Positions 41,899 to 47,158 of a DNA stretch of 47,158 nucleotides are shown one piece after another. Source of the stretch: Nostoc sp. WHI (lineage in GTDB: Bacteria > Cyanobacteriota > Cyanobacteriia > Cyanobacteriales > Nostocaceae); contig NZ_WBKM01000097.1 in assembly GCF_015714725.1 (NCBI RefSeq), positions 1 to 47,158 of the forward strand, in the 5' to 3' direction. Within the stretch, counting starts at the first letter, position 1, and each line of letters opens with the position of its first letter. The notes under the pieces are model-generated. The model was not told where the DNA came from, did not search any database, and saw only the letters and a list, made by a program, of their open reading frames with translations. Made by a program: the position numbers and the translations under genes.

Positions 41899-43260
41899 AT
41901 GAAAAATTTAGAGTGTAAACGAATGCCCTTTCCAGAAAATTCCTCGAAAAAGCCCAGTCTACCTGAAGTTTACCGTAGCATTAGAGTTCCTAATACCAAA
42001 AGCTTCTGGCGCAAGATGCTGGCTTATGCAGGGCCAGGATATCTCGTGTCTGTAGGTTACATGGACCCTGGTAACTGGGCAACTGACTTAGCTGGCGGGG
42101 CTAAATTTGGTTATGCGTTGCTAACGGTGATTATGCTTTCCAACTTGATGGCGATTTTAATGCAATCGTTGTGTGTGCGGTTGGGAGTAGCAACGGGGCG
42201 AGATTTAGCCCAAGCTTGTCGAGATAACTTCAGTCCGCGTGTCAACTTCGGGTTATGGGTACTTTGTGAGATAGCGATCGCAGCTTGTGACTTAGCGGAA
42301 GTTTTGGGAAGTGCGATCGCGCTACAACTGCTTTTTGGTATTCCCCTGAGTTGGGGCGTGTGTATAACAGCCCTAGATGTATTTTTATTGTTACTGCTAC
42401 AAAATAAAGGCTTTCGTTATACAGAAGCTTTGATAATCTTGTTAGTAGCAACTGTAGGCATCTGCTTTGCAGCAGAAATCATCTTTTCGCGTCCTGATTT
42501 GGGCGGAATTTTATTAGGTTATGTTCCCAAAATAGAAATTCTACAGAATCCCGAAATGCTCTACATTGCTATTGGCATTTTAGGGGCAACTGTGATGCCG
42601 CACAACTTATATTTACACTCATCAATCGTGCAGACACGGGATTGGGAAACAACATCCCCAAAGAAATGGGAAGCTATTACATTCGGTACAATCGATTCTA
42701 CCGTTGCTTTATGTTTCGCCTTATTTATCAACTCAGCAATTTTGATTATTGCTGCTGCCACTTTTCATTTTTCTGGTTATCAGGATATTGCAGAAATTCA
42801 AGATGCTTATAAATTGCTCTCTCCCTTATTGGGTGTGAATGCCGCCAGCGCAATTTTTGGCTTGGCATTACTTGCTTCTGGACAAAGTTCAACTCTTACT
42901 GCAACCTTAGCAGGGCAAATTGTCATGGAAGGCTTTTTGAATCTGCGTCTAAAACCTTGGTTACGTAGGTTAGTAACTAGATTAATTGCGATTATCCCAG
43001 CATTAATTTCAATTATAGTTTTGGGAGAAAAGAGTACAAGCAGCTTACTAATTTTCAGCCAAGTTATTTTGAGCTTACAACTGTCATTTGCCGTAGTGCC
43101 GTTGGTGATGTTTACAAGTAATAAACGCTTAATGGGTGAGTTTGTCAATCCTTTGTGGTTGCAGATTTTATCGTGGTTAGTAGCGATTATTATCGGCAGT
43201 TTAAATGCTTGGCTATTATTGCAAACTATTTCAAGCTGGCTGTTTGGGAGTCCTAGCTAG
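41899..43260 (+). CDS. Nramp-family divalent metal importer (MntH-like)
   Basis: This 453-residue transporter has 11 or so membrane helices and the Nramp signature: MDPGNWATDLAGGAKFGYALL (the DPGN metal-binding loop of helix 1) and MPHNLYLHSSIV (helix 6). It should import Mn2+, Fe2+ or a similar ion with protons. It is divergent from the metal-exporting ATPase, suggesting joint control of metal level. The ATG at 41899 is used; an in-frame ATG nine codons later (MPFPENSS) is a possible alternative. Confidence 0.9.
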   Translation: MKNLECKRMPFPENSSKKPSLPEVYRSIRVPNTKSFWRKMLAYAGPGYLVSVGYMDPGNWATDLAGGAKFGYALLTVIMLSNLMAILMQSLCVRLGVATGRDLAQACRDNFSPRVNFGLWVLCEIAIAACDLAEVLGSAIALQLLFGIPLSWGVCITALDVFLLLLLQNKGFRYTEALIILLVATVGICFAAEIIFSRPDLGGILLGYVPKIEILQNPEMLYIAIGILGATVMPHNLYLHSSIVQTRDWETTSPKKWEAITFGTIDSTVALCFALFINSAILIIAAATFHFSGYQDIAEIQDAYKLLSPLLGVNAASAIFGLALLASGQSSTLTATLAGQIVMEGFLNLRLKPWLRRLVTRLIAIIPALISIIVLGEKSTSSLLIFSQVILSLQLSFAVVPLVMFTSNKRLMGEFVNPLWLQILSWLVAIIIGSLNAWLLLQTISSWLFGSPS

Positions 43261-43310
43261 AATGTTTATGTATAGTGAAAAAAGAATGTGATAAATAAAC
43301 CATCTGTAGA

Positions 43311-43328
43311 GACGCGATGAATCGCGTC
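43311..43328 (+). terminator. Hairpin after the Nramp gene
   Basis: GACGCGAT at 43311-43318 pairs with ATCGCGTC at 43321-43328, followed by TTTAT. It lies about 50 bp after the stop, although this hairpin type is also a common Nostoc repeat. Confidence 0.55.
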
Positions 43329-43399
43329 TTTATCCAAGGATGTGTTGCAATCATTAATTAAATCGATGTGGGTATGATGCAAAAATATTTATGTCATCG

Positions 43400-43600
43400 C
43401 AAACGTTCGCGGAGCGTCTCTAAGAGTTGCGATCGCGTCCTTTTGCTTTGCTACACTTGCAATGACAATGTATACCTAATTTTGCATAACTACTTATAAC
43501 CAGGGATTGCAAAAGCTTGAACAGGATAATTTTAACGAAGCGATGTCTGACGACAAGCCCGGATGCGGAGCATCTACGCAGACTTTAACCAGGTAAGTAG
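43400..43600 (+). pseudogene. TPR gene fragment among dispersed repeats
   Basis: In the gap between the Nramp gene and the small secreted-protein gene, the frame from about 43495 reads YNQGLQKLEQDNFNEAM, the first half of a TPR unit. It then runs into a repeat and a stop at about 43590. The start of the stretch holds TTCGCGGAGCGTCTC, a dispersed repeat also seen near 4473. Nothing else of a gene is visible in 43261-43748. Confidence 0.35.
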
Positions 43601-43748
43601 ATAAATCTAATTTGTGATCAAACTGCATAGATATGAAACTTTCTTGGGTAACAAGTGTCAAGCTAACTATTCTTAGGAAAAATTCACTTGAAGTTTGAAA
43701 ATGAATCGAATACCCTAAGCTAGTAGGCAACATTTCTCAAGGAGATAT

Positions 43749-44123
43749 ATGAACAAAAAAATTATTCTGAATTTGCTTTCCAGCTCCTCAGTTTTTCTGT
43801 CGCTGATGTCTACCTTGGCAGTATTTAATCCTGCCCATGCTAGTATTACTCAGCGATTAATGCGTACACAAGATGGTCGTACCTGTATCACTAACCCACA
43901 TGGTGGAACAGATTTTGTATGCATTCGAGATTCAGAGACAAAGCAAGCGTATACCTCTACCCGTTCCTCAACCATTGCTACATCAGTATCAGATGAAAAT
44001 GTTGCGATGTTAGACTTTAGTGAGGAGGAAAGCGATGCTGCAATTAACTTATTTAAATGTGACTGTCCATTTTGTATAAATTCTTTGCGTCAGTTGCGCG
44101 GGACTGGAAACTTGGTGTACTAA
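43749..44123 (+). CDS. Small secreted cysteine-containing protein
   Basis: This 124-residue protein has a signal peptide ending near NPAHAS (residue 30-32). The mature part has C-x(11)-C (RTCITNPHGGTDFVC) and, near the end, CDCPFC, three Cys in a short motif. AAGGAG is seven bases before the ATG, a strong ribosome site. I do not recognise the family. The Cys motif suggests metal binding or disulfides in the periplasm. Confidence 0.7.
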   Translation: MNKKIILNLLSSSSVFLSLMSTLAVFNPAHASITQRLMRTQDGRTCITNPHGGTDFVCIRDSETKQAYTSTRSSTIATSVSDENVAMLDFSEEESDAAINLFKCDCPFCINSLRQLRGTGNLVY

Positions 44124-44309
44124 GACTGAAGAAGGCTGATAGAGACTATGACTTCTGTAGGATACACGCGATTAATCACGTACAGAAGATATACGAAACC
44201 AAAAAAGCATTTTTAAGTACGTACAACTACTATTATTTGGTCAAATGTAAATTCATTGTTGGGACGGTTTGTATTACTACTCCAAACTCATCGAATTAAT
44301 GTTGACGAA

Positions 44310-44350
44310 GAGGACGCAAAGAAATTATCAAATCCTCTCTGTGCGTCCTC
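44310..44350. terminator. Inverted repeat between convergent genes
   Basis: GAGGACGCA at 44310-44318 pairs with TGCGTCCTC at 44342-44350. It lies between the small secreted-protein gene and the end of the helicase gene and may stop both transcripts. Confidence 0.5.
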
Positions 44351-44367
44351 GTTTAAGAACGTCCTGT

Positions 44368-47043
44368 TTATTCAACTACCTCATTGACAGGGAATCTATC
44401 AATCAACTGCATTGCTCGATGGGCGTTGCGCTGGAAAGAGTCTGGCAAATGGGGAACGTGGGGTATTTGCGATAATAAATCCAACGTCCGCCGTAAAATT
44501 CTCACTACGTCGCCTTCATCCAAGGTGGTGTTCTCGCAGAGTTCTGTCCACTCCATTCCCAGCGCCCATTGTTCCACGATCGCAATTAACTCAAACTCCA
44601 ACCATATAGGCAATGCTACGTTATACCGCCGTTGTAGTTTGAACATTTGGTGACGAATTCCCCGCAATTTTGCTAAGGCTTCTGCCACTTCATTACTAAG
44701 GTCAAAGTTAACCTTGCTATCTGGACGGGGCGTTTCCATCACCAAAGCGGCTGCTGCTGCTGTTAAATGGTGCGGATCTAAGTTGTCCAATTCACCACTA
44801 GCAAATACTAAACCCAGCCACAATTCATTCTCCCCTCGAATGGCGGCAGCGATTCGCCCTAATACTGTGGGGACTAAATTATCCAAACCGCCGAAATGTT
44901 GCAGAATTGAGATTAAATTGAGAAACTCTTCCCAATGACGTTGTGACTGTTGCTCTACTTGCCCTTGCAATTGTTCGAGTTCGGCTTCTAGTTCGACATA
45001 GCGGGCCCTACGCTTGAAAAGGGTTGCAGCATTACCTGATTCATGTAGGGGATGAGTTTCTAATTGCTGTTGGACGGCGGTAAGACGACTGAGTTGTTCT
45101 GCTACTTCTGGTGCTAGATTCAAAGATTCTACCGGATCGGGAATACGTGTGGCGATCGCAAAGCTTTCTTCATTACCACGGCGCGACTGTCCAGGTTTCA
45201 AGGGCATCTCTGGAGGTGGTAGCACATCAGGCGGCACCTCAACTCGCGGCAGTTCGGCATACAAATCGACTACATCCCCTGTCGTTGCCACATACCAGCG
45301 ATTATCATGTCCCAAACATACCAAGTAAGGAGCTTGACCAGAACCAGGCGATTTTCCTACTAACACTGCGGTAACAGGTGAAGACACTGTGATGTTTTTC
45401 CCCTTGAGACTTAACAGAGTTCCTGACACTGCAAAGCCCAACATCATCACCAATTCTTCTTGGCGGTCTGAAAGCGCTTGCTCTTGCAGGGTTTTCAATA
45501 TCTGGCGTTCTACTTTCAGGCGTTGCCGCAATTTCTCATAAACAGCTAGTTCATTTTCATCAACTGCGGCAATTTGCTCATTAAGTTGAGCTAATTGTGT
45601 TTGCAGTTCGGCAATCTCATCGTATTCTGGTCTTAAATGCAAGGTAGCCATGTACTGCCCAAAGCTGCGTTCTATGAGTTCCCTGGTTTGCTCTAGGGTG
45701 TGGGTTTGCAGCAAGTTGAGTACCATGCCATAACTGGGCGTAAACTGGCTAACTAGGGGATCTGGCTTGGATGTTCCCAAATATGCGGCTTCTTTGGCTC
45801 CTTCAAAGGGAGTTTGGACTGTCACCACATGACCTTGTTTATCCATCCCCCGGCGGCCTGCCCGTCCTGCCATTTGCAGAAATTCGGAAGCGTTCAACAA
45901 GCGGTGTCCGGTGTCAGTCCGCTTGGAAAGGGTAGAAATTACCGTTGTCCGGGCGGGCATATTAATTCCTGCCGCCAGTGTCTCGGTGGCGAATACTACT
46001 TTAATCAACCCTTGCTGAAATAGTTCTTCTACCAGTGCTTTCCAAGCAGGTAAAATTCCGGCGTGGTGGGCAGCAATTCCCCGGTATAGGGGTGCAATTT
46101 GTCCAGAACGCCCTGCTTCGGGATTGCGGGCTAAAAAGTCATCAATTTGTTGCCGTAAAATCTGGGACTCTTCATTATTTACCAGCCATAAATCACCAAC
46201 TTCCGCCACTGCTTTATCACATCCCCGACGGCTGAAAATAAAGTAAATCGCTGGTAGCATATCCCGTTGCTCTAACTGGCTCAAGGTATAAATGATCCCT
46301 GGAGCCTCTGGTCTACCACTTCTCCCCCTATCCCTTTCTCCCCCTTTCCCCTTCTTTTTCTGAAGGCGGGGGTTAATTTTGGTTTTGCTATCATTCAGCA
46401 GGGGAAATAACCCTTTGGGATTGCAAAAGTGAAATTCCAAGGGAACTGGGCGAAAATCGGAGTAAATCAGGTCAGTTGGGCCGTGAACGCGATTTAGCCA
46501 GTCGGTAAGTTGATCGCTGTTAGCAACGGTTGCTGAGAGGGCTGCCAGTTGAACTTCACGAGGGCAATAGATGATTGATTCTTCCCAAACTGTCCCCCGT
46601 TGGCGATCGTTCATGTAGTGGCACTCATCAAGTATCACCGCTTCAACGTCTACTAATGAGATGCCGATTTGGCCAATGGGTGTGCCATAAAGCATATTTC
46701 GGAAAATTTCTGTGGTCATCACCAAAATCGGTGCATCCCTATTAATGGAAGCATCTCCAGTTAACAGACCGACTTGCTCAAAACCGAATTTTTCTCGAAA
46801 GTCACGTAATTTTTGATTCGATAGCGCCTTCAGGGGAGTAGTGTAAAATACACGTTTTCCTTGCGTCAGGGCGCGATAAATGGCATATTCCCCGACTAAT
46901 GTTTTGCCCGAACCTGTGGGCGCACATACGACTACGGAGCGTCCGGCGTTTAGGGACGCGATCGCTTCTTTCTGGAACTGATCCAGTTCAAAGGGAAATA
47001 TAGACCCTAAGTCAAGTTCTGGAAACGGCGCAGGATAATTCAC
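44368..47043 (-). CDS. Ski2/Mtr4-like DEAD/DEAH RNA helicase with DSHCT domain
   Basis: This 891-residue helicase has Walker A APTGSGKT (41-48), the DEAD-box equivalent DECH (139-142), SAT (about 168-171) and the motif VI region QMAGRAGRRG. The C-terminal part (about 700-880) is the DSHCT domain (HHLTAAAAALVMETPRPDS). In eukaryotes this family feeds RNA to the exosome; cyanobacterial members have no well-defined partner but probably unwind structured RNA. There is a charged insertion KKKGKGGERDRGRSGR at about 230-250, encoded by G/C-rich sequence, between the two RecA domains. It is a single gene. Confidence 0.9.
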   Translation of the reverse strand: MNYPAPFPELDLGSIFPFELDQFQKEAIASLNAGRSVVVCAPTGSGKTLVGEYAIYRALTQGKRVFYTTPLKALSNQKLRDFREKFGFEQVGLLTGDASINRDAPILVMTTEIFRNMLYGTPIGQIGISLVDVEAVILDECHYMNDRQRGTVWEESIIYCPREVQLAALSATVANSDQLTDWLNRVHGPTDLIYSDFRPVPLEFHFCNPKGLFPLLNDSKTKINPRLQKKKGKGGERDRGRSGRPEAPGIIYTLSQLEQRDMLPAIYFIFSRRGCDKAVAEVGDLWLVNNEESQILRQQIDDFLARNPEAGRSGQIAPLYRGIAAHHAGILPAWKALVEELFQQGLIKVVFATETLAAGINMPARTTVISTLSKRTDTGHRLLNASEFLQMAGRAGRRGMDKQGHVVTVQTPFEGAKEAAYLGTSKPDPLVSQFTPSYGMVLNLLQTHTLEQTRELIERSFGQYMATLHLRPEYDEIAELQTQLAQLNEQIAAVDENELAVYEKLRQRLKVERQILKTLQEQALSDRQEELVMMLGFAVSGTLLSLKGKNITVSSPVTAVLVGKSPGSGQAPYLVCLGHDNRWYVATTGDVVDLYAELPRVEVPPDVLPPPEMPLKPGQSRRGNEESFAIATRIPDPVESLNLAPEVAEQLSRLTAVQQQLETHPLHESGNAATLFKRRARYVELEAELEQLQGQVEQQSQRHWEEFLNLISILQHFGGLDNLVPTVLGRIAAAIRGENELWLGLVFASGELDNLDPHHLTAAAAALVMETPRPDSKVNFDLSNEVAEALAKLRGIRHQMFKLQRRYNVALPIWLEFELIAIVEQWALGMEWTELCENTTLDEGDVVRILRRTLDLLSQIPHVPHLPDSFQRNAHRAMQLIDRFPVNEVVE

Positions 47044-47104
47044 TCAATCACATTTGCAACCAGATTGTTTACTATATTAACGAGTCTTTTGTCAACTTTG
47101 TTAG

Positions 47105-47158
47105 GGGGAGAAGGGAGTGGGGAGTAGGGAATAGGGAGTAGGGGACTAGGAATAGGAT
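47105..47158. repeat. STRR, GGGAGTA-type heptamers
   Basis: Heptamers GGGAGTA, GGGAATA, GGGAGTA and relatives run to the window edge, another STRR family upstream of the helicase gene. Confidence 0.7.

Overview
The window comes from a filamentous, Nostoc-like cyanobacterium. It carries a psbA gene for photosystem II D1, many HIP1 octamers (GCGATCGC) inside and between genes, heptanucleotide short tandem repeats (STRR) such as ATTACGA and TTGCCTC, and several families largely confined to cyanobacteria (Npun_F5749-type PPOX flavoprotein, Tll0287-like haem protein, TIGR03985). It is chromosomal sequence with about 33 protein genes and no tRNA or rRNA gene that I can support. All family names are from my own reading of the translations; no search was run.

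Layout. 0.2-7 kb (minus strand): a three-gene PaoABC-type molybdenum aldehyde oxidoreductase operon with a Tat signal, then a Rieske non-haem oxygenase and a PLP aminotransferase. 7.4-13 kb: a secreted c-type haem protein, a small conserved protein, and a class II (B12-dependent) ribonucleotide reductase split by two LAGLIDADG inteins. 13.3-18.3 kb: a Uma2-family nuclease-like protein, a hicB gene followed by a hicA with an in-frame stop, a 21-bp tandem array, and an overlapping ATPase/TPR gene pair. 18.4-20.5 kb: PPOX flavoprotein, serine acetyltransferase and a small secreted protein. 20.6-27.2 kb: a tightly packed five-gene Hsp70 operon (Hsp70, membrane zinc-ribbon/LysM protein, large TPR protein, J-like protein, GrpE-like protein). 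27.4-33.3 kb: DUF3352 protein, rhodanese, hrcA, a membrane protein and psbA. 33.7-38.1 kb: DUF2252 protein, a small protein, a dienelactone hydrolase-like enzyme and a TIGR03985 (CRISPR-associated, WYL-like) regulator with no CRISPR array near it. 38.2-39.7 kb: a second 21-bp array and nested MITE-like elements around a small secreted-protein gene. 39.7-47 kb: a divergent metal pair (P1B-type ATPase and Nramp transporter), a small secreted protein and a Ski2/Mtr4-like DEAD/DSHCT helicase.

The strongest candidate for an undescribed system is the Hsp70 operon. All five genes overlap or nearly overlap, the J-like protein has HPVD where J proteins have HPD, the GrpE-like protein is divergent, and the membrane LysM protein could tether the chaperone to the cell envelope. 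A second candidate is the ATPase plus TPR pair, in which the TPR protein appears to carry an NTPase-like domain without a P-loop. The repeat landscape is also unusually readable: two copies of one MITE-like element with matching left and right ends and flanking direct repeats, one copy interrupted by a second element whose end also caps the 21-bp array 0.9 kb away.
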